Below are positions 46,358-53,720 of a DNA stretch of 53,827 nt, in pieces (positions within the stretch are counted from its first letter, which is position 1; every line of letters begins with the position of its first letter). The position numbers and the translations under genes were made by a program. The notes below the pieces were generated by a model. The model saw nothing but the letters and a program-made list of their open reading frames with translations. It did not search any database and was not told the DNA's origin. This stretch comes from Enemella evansiae (lineage in GTDB: Bacteria > Pseudomonadota > Alphaproteobacteria > Rhodobacterales > Rhodobacteraceae), in the NCBI GenBank assembly GCA_017255395.1, contig JAFKDC010000029.1, forward strand, positions 1 through 53,827. Direction: 5' to 3'.

Positions 46358-47910
46358 TCCGGCGGAGCTTGCAATTACCCACAAGTGTCCGGCGGGGGTG
46401 CTGCGAGACGGGCGCCTTCGACGAGGTCGGCGAGGCGGGAGAAGCCACGCCAGATTACCGTCGTCCCCGGTGGTGCGTCGGAAGCGCGGTCGAGGTAGCC
46501 TCCGAGACGCGCGACGGCCCTGACATAGAATTGGAGGTCGCGCGGCACCTGGCGCTTCGTGTCAGGCGTCGCTTGGTCGAGCAGGTGGCGCTCGTCCTCC
46601 GTGAAAACGGCGGCAGGGTCCGCCGCCGGTGCATCTCGGCTGAGCATTGCCAGCCATGACACGCGCCAGGCCACGACGCAGCACAACGCGATGCAGTTGG
46701 CCAAGCGCTCGGCAGTCGCGAGGCGCAGTTCCTCGATCCGGCAGCCGGTCTTCAGAGTCCGGAAGAAGGTCTCGATCTTCCAGCGCAGTGCGTACCATTC
46801 GAGCTTGTGTACAGCGTCCGCGTGGGTCGCCACTGGCAGGTTCGTGATCAGCTTCCAGATGACGGGCGTCCGGCCTTCCGGCGGGTCGAGTTCCTCGGCA
46901 TGGATGATCTGGAGCTCCTGATGCCGGTATTTTCGCTGCTTTCCGATAGGCGGCCGGACGATCATGGTGGCATGCCGGACCGACAGCACCGCGCAATGGT
47001 CATTGCCTTGCGAGTCCCGGAACCGCACCTCATGGGTGCCGCTGGACTGCACCTGCGCCATGACTTTGGCGATGGTCGTGCCGCCATCCTCCGCCAGGCG
47101 GTCGACGCAGCTCCGAACGAGGAAGTTGGTCCCGAGTTCCTCGGCCAGGCAGTAGAGTTCGTAGATGTCGCTCTCGCGGTCGCCGACATGCACGCAGCGC
47201 TCCGGCGCGCCTGCCAGTTCGGTGGACAGGCGCAGGTTATCGAGCCAGCGCATGCTCTCCTTCTGCTCGATGGGCACGCGGGTCGGATTGATCTTGCGCT
47301 TGAGCGCCGCGGTCCCCTTGAACTTGGAGCGCGACCAAAACTTGGCGGCTGTCATCCCGAGGGGCAAACCGTCCGGCGTGATCGCCAGACTGGCGTGCAT
47401 CAGGAGCCCGCAGATCGCATGCTTTTGGTAGCGGCCTTCCTTCAGCTTGCGCCCGGTCGACACCTTGGTGAACCCGATCTTTTCCGGCGCGGCGCGTTTG
47501 AAGTTGAATTCCGTAGTGTCCTGCAGGATCAGCACGGGACCATCGGTGGCCCGGATGCGCAGGGCGGAGGCAGCGAAATGCCCCTCGAGAATTTTGTCTT
47601 CGCTGATACTCCCGTTGGAGAAGAACCGGTAAGCCGCCTTGGTGTTCGACCAGTCCTGGAACGCCGTGGGCAGCGATTTCCCTGGCCGCTCCCCGAGAGC
47701 TTCGAGCAATGCCCCAAGCCGCCGGTTCAGCCGGACGTCCCCCAGATCGCAACCGGCGGTTTCCGTTTCCACCCAATTCTGCCCCATGCCCGCACCTCAA
47801 TCATTCGGTGCCACATGACGAATCATGATGAGGTCGCTGCGAGCAAGACCAAGTGTCGTGGGTGAATCAATTCGCCGCACGACTTGTGGGTAACTTCAAG
47901 CTCCGCCGGA
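46358..47910 (-). mobile_element. Complete IS4-family insertion sequence, 1553 bp
   Basis: The ends are 29-bp inverted repeats, 46358-46386 and 47882-47910, which begin TCCGGCGGAGCTTG when read inward and agree at 27 of 29 positions. One transposase gene fills the interior, and its stop codon lies within the left repeat. I see no direct target duplication outside the ends (GGTAACCA on the left, GGCATACG on the right), so the flanks have probably been rearranged since insertion. Confidence 0.75.
46375..47787 (-). CDS. IS4-family (IS50/Tn5-like) transposase
   Basis: 470 residues, apparently intact. The N-terminal DLGDVRLNRRLGALLEALGE and the LPTAFQDWSNTKAAYRFFSN segment are typical of the Tn5-like group. 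The DDE residues are probably in LILQDTTEFNF, HVGDRESDIYEL and YALRWKIETFFRTLK. The last fits the IS4 signature Y-x2-R-x3-E-x6-K exactly. GAGGTG precedes the ATG at 47787. Confidence 0.92.
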   Translation of the reverse strand: MGQNWVETETAGCDLGDVRLNRRLGALLEALGERPGKSLPTAFQDWSNTKAAYRFFSNGSISEDKILEGHFAASALRIRATDGPVLILQDTTEFNFKRAAPEKIGFTKVSTGRKLKEGRYQKHAICGLLMHASLAITPDGLPLGMTAAKFWSRSKFKGTAALKRKINPTRVPIEQKESMRWLDNLRLSTELAGAPERCVHVGDRESDIYELYCLAEELGTNFLVRSCVDRLAEDGGTTIAKVMAQVQSSGTHEVRFRDSQGNDHCAVLSVRHATMIVRPPIGKQRKYRHQELQIIHAEELDPPEGRTPVIWKLITNLPVATHADAVHKLEWYALRWKIETFFRTLKTGCRIEELRLATAERLANCIALCCVVAWRVSWLAMLSRDAPAADPAAVFTEDERHLLDQATPDTKRQVPRDLQFYVRAVARLGGYLDRASDAPPGTTVIWRGFSRLADLVEGARLAAPPPDTCG

Positions 47911-48034
47911 GGCATACGATCCGCGCATGGGCCAGGTTGCGGAACATGGTCTCATTGAGATGGCGTAATCGGGGCTCATCGCCCGGATTCGCCGGTAGAC
48001 TCTTGCCGGTAAGTCCATGACAGGGAGAACGACC

Positions 48035-48345
48035 ATGACCAGAGTATTGTATGCGGGCCTCGACGTCTCACTCGAGATGACCAGCATCTGTGTTGTCGAT
48101 GCCGAGGGCGGACTGATCCTTGAGACAAGGGCGGTTTCAGACCCCGCCGACATCGGCGAAGTGCTGGCTGGTATCGACGGCACCTTCGAGCGAGTTGGTT
48201 TCGAAGCCGGGCCTTTGTCGCAGTGGCTTTACAACGGCCTCACGAACGCAGGCTTTCCCGCGGTCTGCATTGAAGCGCGACATGCCAAGGCTGCGATGGT
48301 GGCCATGAATCGCGTTCAAAACACTTGCGCCCGCGGGGCCGTCTA
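48035..48345 (+). pseudogene. IS110-family transposase, N-terminal fragment
   Basis: TRVLYAGLDVSLEMTSICVV and GFEAGPLSQWLYNGL, then CIEARHAKAAMVAMN, form the N-terminal DEDD domain of IS110-type transposases. The frame then departs from the family (NRVQNTCARG where KTDRNDARG is expected) and stops at 48352. About 100 of roughly 340 residues remain. A GGGAGA site precedes ATG 48035. Bases 47911-48034 are probably its upstream element end. It joins IS3-derived sequence at about 48320-48345. Confidence 0.78.
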
Positions 48346-48588
48346 TACATGAAGCTTTCGGCGAAACCATTCTGCATCGGCTTGCCTGGCGCAATGTAAT
48401 GCCATTCGATCCGGTGCTCGGAACACCACCGCAGGATCGCGTTACTGGTCAGTTCCGTCCCATTATCGCTGACAATCATCCCAGGCCTTCCGCGGCGTTC
48501 GATCAGAGCTGTCAGTTCACGCGCCACCCAGCGCCCCGAGATCGACGTGTCCGGGATCGCCGCCAGGCATTCCCGGGTGACGCCGTTG
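48346..48588 (-). pseudogene. IS3-family transposase, internal fragment of the catalytic domain
   Basis: Reading leftward: VTRECLAAIPDTSISGRW, RGRPGMIVSDNGTELTSNAI, EWHYIAPGKPMQNGFAESF. This is the second half of the rve catalytic core. The D of SDNG and the E of AESF are separated by 35 residues, the DD35E spacing. The left edge meets the IS110 fragment just after AESF, and the first catalytic D is missing. Together with 46121-46357 it appears to be one IS3 transposase split by the intervening elements, with some 20 residues lost. Confidence 0.8.
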
Positions 48589-48773
48589 ACACCAGAAAGG
48601 GTTCATGGACGAGCTGTGGGGTGACGGCTGATCCGGGTCGGGCCGGAGACCTCCGAGTATCGGAGGCCCGATCCGGGAATTGCTGCGAATGCCAAGGTTT
48701 CATTGGCGCTAGGTCTGCCCGTCTGTCGTCTCCTCGCAATTTTCGAGGGTGATCGCTTGCCGTTCGGCTGGCC
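48589..48773. other. Spacer with a hairpin between IS debris and the mob region
   Basis: No gene is supported. CCTCCGA (48650-48656), a 3-base loop and TCGGAGG (48660-48666) form a perfect 7-bp hairpin of unknown role. Confidence 0.4.
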
Positions 48774-48887
48774 GTTTGAAGGAAGTGAGTATGTGTTTCT
48801 CCCGCCTTTTGGCAGGCGAACGACAATTGGGTTGCGCGACGCGGAATCAAATTGTCTAGTGAGTACACATACTCACTTCCTTCAAAC
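48774..48887 (+). other. oriT: Putative origin of transfer (oriT) upstream of mob
   Basis: A perfect 23-bp inverted repeat: 48774-48796 (begins GTTTGAAGGAAGTGAG) and 48865-48887 (ends CTTCCTTCAAAC), with 68 bases between. Near the right arm is a second palindrome, GTGAGTA-CACA-TACTCAC at 48859-48876. MobV relaxases nick next to inverted repeats just upstream of their own gene, and TAGTGAGTA at 48857-48865 resembles the pMV158 nick region TAGTGTG/TTA. The mob ribosome site GGAGG starts directly after the right arm, so the structure could also control mob expression. Assignment is by position and form only. Confidence 0.55.
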
Positions 48888-48897
48888 GGAGGCTCCC

Positions 48898-50442
48898 ATG
48901 TCCGCAGAACCCCGCAAGCTCCTTGATGAAGGCTGGTCCAGGGTCCGGGGCAGCATGCAGGGCCTTCACGGTGACGGGAAATCCTTCGGCATCATGCGGA
49001 CTGCGAAGATCAAAACGCTCGGCAACATGGGGGCCAGCCTTCAGCATAGTTTCCGGGAGCGGGAGACCCCGAATGCCGATCCAGACAGGACCAGCGACAA
49101 CACGATCCTGGTCGGTGGCGACAACAGCAAGAACGTGCTGGCAACGTGGAAGGATCGGGCTCCCGAGAAGATCAGGAAGAACGCCGTACATGGTCTGGAA
49201 TACTTCATCGGCGGCTCGCCCGCGAAGATGAAAGCCATGACCAGAGAGGAGCAGGACACGTACTTCCGGGATGCGCTTGGCTGGATCGAGAACCGGCACG
49301 GCAAGGAGAACGTTCTCTCAGCCATGATCCACCGCGACGAGACCACCCCGCACATGACGGTGATGACTATCCCCCTCGATGACAGGGGCAAGCTGAACTG
49401 CCGGTCGTTCGTGGGGAACAAGAAGGCTCTTTCCGATCTCCAGACAGACTTTGCGGAGAAGGTCAGCGAGAAGCATGGCCTTCGGCGGGGCATCAAGGGC
49501 TCCACAGCGCGGCACGAGCGCGTGCAGCGGGTCTATGGGGCCTACATGTCCGGCGAAAACGCTGTAGCCCTCCCTGAGCGCGTCAGAGGCTCTCTCCTAC
49601 GCGGCGGCAAGGAAAGCGACGCCGACTGGCATGCACGGGCCACAGAAGCCGCCACAGACGCGCTCCGCGGCTTCCAGATGAAGATGCGGGAAGAAAAGCT
49701 CGACATGGATGCGAAGCTGAACACGGCACAGTCGATGATCCAGTCTCTTCAGTCGCTGCAACAGAGCTACAAGGCCCAGCTCGACGCAGCCCGTGAAACG
49801 CTGTCGCGATTGGTGTCGAGCCTGGAACTGGCTGACAAGGGAGCCGAGGCAAACGCTGCCCTTGAAGCCTATGCCGATCTGGAAGGGAAAATTCTCGATG
49901 GTGATCTTGGCGTCCTCAAGGATGCTGCGGGGTCGCCAGCTCGGATCGACAGGATCGTGGACATCTATGACCGGGTTATTCCTGACGGCACCGCGATGAC
50001 CGAAGAGCAGGCCCGGTTCGATCGGGCGCTGGACCTGACCTTGGATGCCATGGCGGATGGCAAAGTCGCGAAACGGAAAGACCTGGTACGGATTGCGATC
50101 GAGGCTCGCGCCCTGCCCTATGTTCAGAAAGCTCTTGCTCACCTGGCACAGGATCGAGTGAACCCGCCCTTCACCAGCCGAGAAGACTGTTTGGCATTCC
50201 AGGCGGAAATCGAGGGCGCCCTTTCAGAGGAACAGTTGGTAGCTCTGAAGCAGGGTGACGAAACTGTGCTGGAAGATGTCCTTGGTGATCATCTTTCTCA
50301 GCAGCAACAGCTCAGCTTGGCGCTAGCCTACTTTGACCATGGGGACGTTGATGTCGATGCTGGTGTCCGTCGCGGCATCATTGAGCGGCTTGCGGATGCA
50401 GAGGATGGGCCGAAGCATCAGGAGCCGGGACTTCGACACTGA
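48898..50442 (+). CDS. mob: MobV-type relaxase (Mob/Pre family plasmid mobilisation protein)
   Basis: 514 residues. The N-terminal half is Mob_Pre-like: FGIMRTAKIKTLGNMGASLQ with HSFRERETPNADPD (motif I region), then ENVLSAMIHRDETTPHMTVM, the H-x-D-E-x-TPH metal-binding motif of MobV relaxases. Residues about 240-310 contain a coiled coil (LNTAQSMIQSLQSLQQSYKA), as in other members; the last 180 residues are not recognised. GGAGG at 48888 sets the ATG at 48898; the open frame upstream is not coding. It would nick at oriT and allow transfer with a helper conjugation system, as no type IV secretion genes are in the window. Confidence 0.88.
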   Translation: MSAEPRKLLDEGWSRVRGSMQGLHGDGKSFGIMRTAKIKTLGNMGASLQHSFRERETPNADPDRTSDNTILVGGDNSKNVLATWKDRAPEKIRKNAVHGLEYFIGGSPAKMKAMTREEQDTYFRDALGWIENRHGKENVLSAMIHRDETTPHMTVMTIPLDDRGKLNCRSFVGNKKALSDLQTDFAEKVSEKHGLRRGIKGSTARHERVQRVYGAYMSGENAVALPERVRGSLLRGGKESDADWHARATEAATDALRGFQMKMREEKLDMDAKLNTAQSMIQSLQSLQQSYKAQLDAARETLSRLVSSLELADKGAEANAALEAYADLEGKILDGDLGVLKDAAGSPARIDRIVDIYDRVIPDGTAMTEEQARFDRALDLTLDAMADGKVAKRKDLVRIAIEARALPYVQKALAHLAQDRVNPPFTSREDCLAFQAEIEGALSEEQLVALKQGDETVLEDVLGDHLSQQQQLSLALAYFDHGDVDVDAGVRRGIIERLADAEDGPKHQEPGLRH

Positions 50443-50444
50443 AG

Positions 50445-50687
50445 TGTTACGATGAGTTATCCACAGGCTGTGTGATCTTCGTGAGTGTTAAATATGTGTT
50501 AGAATCTGTGTTACGGATTTGGAAGTTCCACGTAGATACTTGAAAAGAAATCAATTTTCTAGCTGCCCGGTAACTGATAACACGAATCCCGGTAACTGAA
50601 ATCCTGCTTTTGGTAACTGATAACACGAATCTTGACTGCGGTATCTAAAACCACGAATGTCGACTCATGGTAACTGATAACACGAAT
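50445..50687 (+). other. oriV: Plasmid replication origin (oriV) with DnaA box and iterons
   Basis: A consensus DnaA box TTATCCACA lies at 50457-50465. Several GTGTTA repeats and an A/T-rich stretch follow (to about 50560). Five iterons with consensus GGTAACTGATAACACGAAT then begin at 50569, 50591 (partial), 50612, 50640 (variant) and 50669. Spacing is 21-22 bases for the first three and 28-29 for the rest. The last iteron lies within the first codons of repA, so RepA binding there could both start replication and repress its own gene. Confidence 0.8.
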
Positions 50688-51701
50688 GCTCTCGCCCCGC
50701 TCCTGCCGGATCGCCATCCGCAGCATGATCTGTTCATCTGTGATGTGGCTGACGCTGTCCTGAAGGACGTGATGCAACACATGGAGCATCCGTTTTATTC
50801 CCTCTCAAAGAAGCCTGAGACGACGATCAAGCGCTATGAGAATGGCGACAAGTGGCTTCAGATCACGCCGAGCGTGAAGGGGCTGGCGACGATCTACGAC
50901 AAGGACATTCTGATTTACTGTATCAGTCAGATCATGGCGAAGCTGAAGGAAGGCGAAGCCGTTTCGCCCCGTGTCCGCATCAACTCCAGAGAGCTGCTGA
51001 TCTTTACCAACCGCGGCACAAGTGGCCGGGAGTATCAGTCCCTGCTTGATGCCCTTGATCGCCTCGAAGGGACGCGGATCAGGACAAACATCGTCACTGG
51101 CGATGAAGAGCAAGTCGATGGTTTTGGTCTGATCGATGCGTCGTCGATCAGGCGGAAACATGGCCTCGATGGCCGTCTTCTCTGGTGTGAAGTGAAGCTG
51201 TCAGACTGGGTTTTCAACGCAATTCGGAACGAAGAGGTACTGACCCTCCACCGGGATTACTTCCGCCTGCGCAAGCCCATTGAAAGACGGGTGTACGAGA
51301 TCGCCCGGAAGCATTGCGGGCAGCAGAAAACCTGGCGCATCACGTTGGCTAAGTTGCTGCTTAAGACCGGGTCGCAAAGCCCCCAGAAGCGCTTTCGACA
51401 GATGATCCGTCAGCTCGCAGAGCATGACCATTTGCCGGATTACCACGTAACCTTTGAGGATGAAGCCGACATGGTGGTGTTCACCAATCGCGGCACGATG
51501 TCTCCCGCCCAGCTTGTTGAAGGCAGTATTCCACCGCTGCAGTCCGACACCTACGAAGAAGCGCGCCATGCAGCGCCGGGTTGGGACGTTCGTTTCCTGG
51601 AGCGTGAGTGGCGCGACTGGTGTGTTGAGCCGCCCCGCAACGCTGACCGCGCTTTCATTGGGTTCTGCCGGAAGTGGTTCGAGAAGCGAGGCAGACCTTG
51701 A
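50667..51701 (+). CDS. repA: Replication initiator protein RepA (RPA family)
   Basis: 344 residues. LLPDRHPQHDLFICDVADAV, MEHPFYSLSKKPETTIKRYE and LATIYDKDILIYCISQIM are the marks of the RPA/RepA initiators found on many alphaproteobacterial plasmids; the later part (LSDWVFNAIRNEEVLTLHRD, then RKPIERRVYEIARKHCG) is the winged-helix DNA-binding region. ATG 50667 lies on the fifth iteron and has no clear Shine-Dalgarno, so translation may be weak or leaderless. The next Met is inside the conserved region, so this start is kept. Confidence 0.9.
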   Translation: MVTDNTNALAPLLPDRHPQHDLFICDVADAVLKDVMQHMEHPFYSLSKKPETTIKRYENGDKWLQITPSVKGLATIYDKDILIYCISQIMAKLKEGEAVSPRVRINSRELLIFTNRGTSGREYQSLLDALDRLEGTRIRTNIVTGDEEQVDGFGLIDASSIRRKHGLDGRLLWCEVKLSDWVFNAIRNEEVLTLHRDYFRLRKPIERRVYEIARKHCGQQKTWRITLAKLLLKTGSQSPQKRFRQMIRQLAEHDHLPDYHVTFEDEADMVVFTNRGTMSPAQLVEGSIPPLQSDTYEEARHAAPGWDVRFLEREWRDWCVEPPRNADRAFIGFCRKWFEKRGRP

Positions 51702-51702
51702 G

Positions 51703-51774
51703 ATTAAAAACCGGTAAGCAATATAATTCCGGTATTGGATTTAATTCCGGTATGAGATATAAAACCGGTAACAA
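51703..51774 (+). repeat. Four tandem 18-bp repeats before parA (putative centromere/operator)
   Basis: Exact 18-base period: units at 51703, 51721, 51739 and 51757, each of the form ATwTAAwwCCGGTAnnnn (for example ATATAATTCCGGTATTGG). They fill the gap between the repA stop and the parA start. In type Ib partition systems the small ribbon-helix-helix protein binds short repeats upstream of parA, which act as both operator and centromere. That role is likely here but inferred. Confidence 0.75.
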
Positions 51775-51794
51775 CTAAGTGCCAGGATCGAGCA

Positions 51795-52463
51795 ATGCCC
51801 GTCATCGTTATGGCAAGCCCCAAAGGTGGGGTTGGAAAATCGACATGTGCCGTTCTTCTGGCGTCTGAGTTCGCCCGCATGGGCGCGGACGTCACGGTGC
51901 TTGACTGTGACCCGAACAAGTCTCTTACCCGGTGGGCATCTCATGGCGCACCTTCCGGTGTGACCTTGAAGAGCGATGTTGGCCGTTCAGAGATCGTTCC
52001 GACCATCCGGAACGCGGACGGTGACGGCAAGATCGTCATTGTGGACCTGGAAGGCGTTGCGTCCCAGCTCGTCAGCCGCGCCATCTCCCAGGCGGACCTG
52101 GTGATCGTCCCGATGCAGCCGACAGCGCTGGACGCGGAGATCGGGTCCGAAGCGTTGGCGTTGGTTCGCGAAGAGGAAGAAGCGCTTGGGCGGTCAATCC
52201 GTCATGCTGTGGTGCTGACCAAGACCAGTGCAGCCGTCAAAAGCCGCGTCCAGAAGGAGTTGGAAGAACAGCTCAGTGGGGCAGGGATCGATGTGATCGA
52301 GCCGTCCCTGGTCGCGCGCGCAGCGTTCTCGGAACTGTTCGCCTATGGGGGCGATCTGACAGCGATGATGAATGACCCGGAGATGGTCACAGGCGGCAAG
52401 GTAGATAAGGCGTTGGCAAACGCTCAGGCATTCACGGAGGCGGTTTATGAGCGGCTCAAATAG
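51795..52463 (+). CDS. parA: ParA-type partition ATPase
   Basis: 222 residues, the short type Ib ParA without an N-terminal DNA-binding domain. The deviant Walker A SPKGGVGKSTCAVLLASE is at residues 9-26, and VTVLDCDPNKSLTRW and IVIVDLEGVASQLV follow as the other nucleotide-site motifs. It segregates the plasmid with the small protein encoded next, whose gene overlaps it by 17 bases. It starts 20 bases after the 18-bp repeats, which probably control it. Confidence 0.93.
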   Translation: MPVIVMASPKGGVGKSTCAVLLASEFARMGADVTVLDCDPNKSLTRWASHGAPSGVTLKSDVGRSEIVPTIRNADGDGKIVIVDLEGVASQLVSRAISQADLVIVPMQPTALDAEIGSEALALVREEEEALGRSIRHAVVLTKTSAAVKSRVQKELEEQLSGAGIDVIEPSLVARAAFSELFAYGGDLTAMMNDPEMVTGGKVDKALANAQAFTEAVYERLK

Positions 52464-52719
52464 GCTTGCGGGGCTGAAAGCCCGTCCGAAAGGGACGACC
52501 GTTGAAGAAGTCCGGCGCGTAGATGAAGTTGGCGAAGCGAGAGGCTTTCTGGATCGAACCCCACGAAAGAAGCCGGGCCGCAAACCAAGCCCGCGCACGT
52601 ACCAGTTACATCCCAAAGTGCTGCCGGAAGTTGGTGAAGCAATAGCTTCTGAGGCTGAAGCGCTTGGGATCACACAGGGTCAACTCATAGAGCGGATGTG
52701 GTCTGCCTATCGCAGCTGA
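52447..52719 (+). CDS. Small ParB-like partition partner, probably ribbon-helix-helix
   Basis: 90 residues. The N-terminal 50 residues are basic and probably flexible (KKPGRKPSPR). The C-terminal segment TYQLHPKVLPEVGEAIASEA followed by LGITQGQLIERMW fits a ribbon-helix-helix fold. Size, position and the 17-base overlap with parA match the centromere-binding partner of type Ib systems (ParG-like). GGAGG lies 6 bases before the ATG. Function is inferred from context. Confidence 0.7.
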   Translation: MSGSNRLAGLKARPKGTTVEEVRRVDEVGEARGFLDRTPRKKPGRKPSPRTYQLHPKVLPEVGEAIASEAEALGITQGQLIERMWSAYRS

Positions 52720-52722
52720 GTA

Positions 52723-52756
52723 ATCATGCGAGCTTTTGGTTAAAAGCTCGCATGAT
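52723..52756. terminator. Perfect 15-bp hairpin after the par operon
   Basis: ATCATGCGAGCTTTT (52723-52737) and AAAAGCTCGCATGAT (52742-52756) flank a 4-base GGTT loop, 4 bases after the stop. T and A tracts lie at the loop side, so it is not a standard intrinsic terminator with a trailing T-run, but it would still be a strong barrier. A recombination or protein-binding site is an alternative. Confidence 0.5.
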
Positions 52757-52823
52757 ACGCAAAATGGAAAACCCAACAAAACATGAGGAAAGTGCAGCAT
52801 CTCGCAACACGCCACTTCCCTAA

Positions 52824-52872
52824 TGCAAGGTTTATGGGTAATATATCCATATAACCTTGCAAGGATTTACCC
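52824..52872. other. Nested palindromes directly before the recombinase gene (possible resolution site)
   Basis: TGCAAGGTTTATGG (52824-52837) pairs with CCATATAACCTTGCA (ending 52861) with one extra base. A second, offset pair ATGGGTAA and TTTACCCAT (ending at about 52874) overlaps it. Core sites of tyrosine recombinases have this inverted-arm layout, with 6-8 bases between arms, and here the inner spacer is GTAATATA. It lies immediately upstream of the integrase-like gene, so it may be its site for multimer resolution and also its operator. Confidence 0.45.
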
Positions 52873-53502
52873 ATGTCAGCCGCCTCCGAGACCGCCTGGA
52901 ATAAAGGCCGTGTTGTGGGCAAGAAGCCACCCCTGACGCCCGACCAGGTCTCGCTGATCCGGATGATCCTGCGCCAAGAAAAGGCGCTGCGCGATCTGGC
53001 GCTGTTCAATACCGCCCTTGATACCAGCTTTCGGGGCTCCGATCTGGTGCGGCTGCGGGTGGCAGATGTGGCCACGCCTGCCGGGGTGCGCGAAATCGTC
53101 GAAATCCGGCAGAAGAAGACCGAGGCCCGCAATGCGAAGCCGGTCCAGGCGCGATTGTCGTCCGGCACACGCGACAGCCTGCGCGCCTACCTCGCAGCTT
53201 CAGAAAAGCCGCTGCACGGCTGGCTGTTCACGGGGCTGGGGGCACGGTGGTCCAATAACCACCTCAGCGAAAGCCAGCTCTGGCGGCTGTTCCGCTCCTG
53301 GCTGGAGAAGGCCCGCCTCGATCCCAGTCTCTACGGCCTGCATTCGCTGCGCCGGACCTTCCCGACCCATATCTACCAGCAGACCGGCAACCTGCGCGCG
53401 GTCCAGCTGCTGCTCGGCCATGCCAGTATTGAAAGCACCAAGGAATACATCGGTACCGAACAGGCCGAAGCCTTCGAAATTGCGCGCAAGTATCACCTGT
53501 GA
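52873..53502 (+). CDS. Small tyrosine recombinase
   Basis: 209 residues, essentially the catalytic domain only. ALDTSFRGSDLVRLRVADV carries the first catalytic Arg, GLHSLRRTFPTHIYQQTGNL the H-x2-R box, LLGHASIESTKEYIG the second His and the nucleophile Tyr in KEYIG. There is no full N-terminal core-binding domain. Such short recombinases are common on plasmids of this group, and a resolvase role is likely. The WGR gene starts 5 bases after its stop. Confidence 0.9.
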   Translation: MSAASETAWNKGRVVGKKPPLTPDQVSLIRMILRQEKALRDLALFNTALDTSFRGSDLVRLRVADVATPAGVREIVEIRQKKTEARNAKPVQARLSSGTRDSLRAYLAASEKPLHGWLFTGLGARWSNNHLSESQLWRLFRSWLEKARLDPSLYGLHSLRRTFPTHIYQQTGNLRAVQLLLGHASIESTKEYIGTEQAEAFEIARKYHL

Positions 53503-53507
53503 CGGCC

Positions 53508-53720
53508 ATGCAGACCTATCTTGAGAAACGCCAGCCCGCACAGAAAATGGCCCGGTTCTACCGGATGGCGGTCATGCCGAACCTGTTCGGCGAATGGACG
53601 CTGTACCGCGAATGGGGCCGCATAGGGCAGGGCGGTCAGGTTCGGATGGATTGGTTCGAGGACGAGAACCAGGCCGTCGCGGCTCTGGTCACACTGGAAG
53701 CCTCCAAGCGGCTCTGTTGA
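53508..53720 (+). CDS. WGR-domain protein
   Basis: 70 residues. MQTYLEKRQPAQKMARFYRM and GEWTLYREWGRIGQGGQVRM, with the WGR triad, form a complete small WGR domain, a nucleic-acid-binding module also found in PARP proteins. The C-terminus EASKRLC stops slightly early, where relatives continue with a basic KRRRGY-like tail; the stop falls where insertion-type sequence begins, so the end may have been replaced. The start is ATG 53508 rather than a GTG at 53499 that overlaps the recombinase stop. The role of such small plasmid WGR proteins is not established. Confidence 0.75.
   Translation: MQTYLEKRQPAQKMARFYRMAVMPNLFGEWTLYREWGRIGQGGQVRMDWFEDENQAVAALVTLEASKRLC

Noticed and set aside
48703-48897. 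N-terminal extension of the mob protein by 65 codons
   Set aside because: The extension crosses the inverted repeat, has no family match, and GGAGG at 48888 clearly sets the start at 48898.
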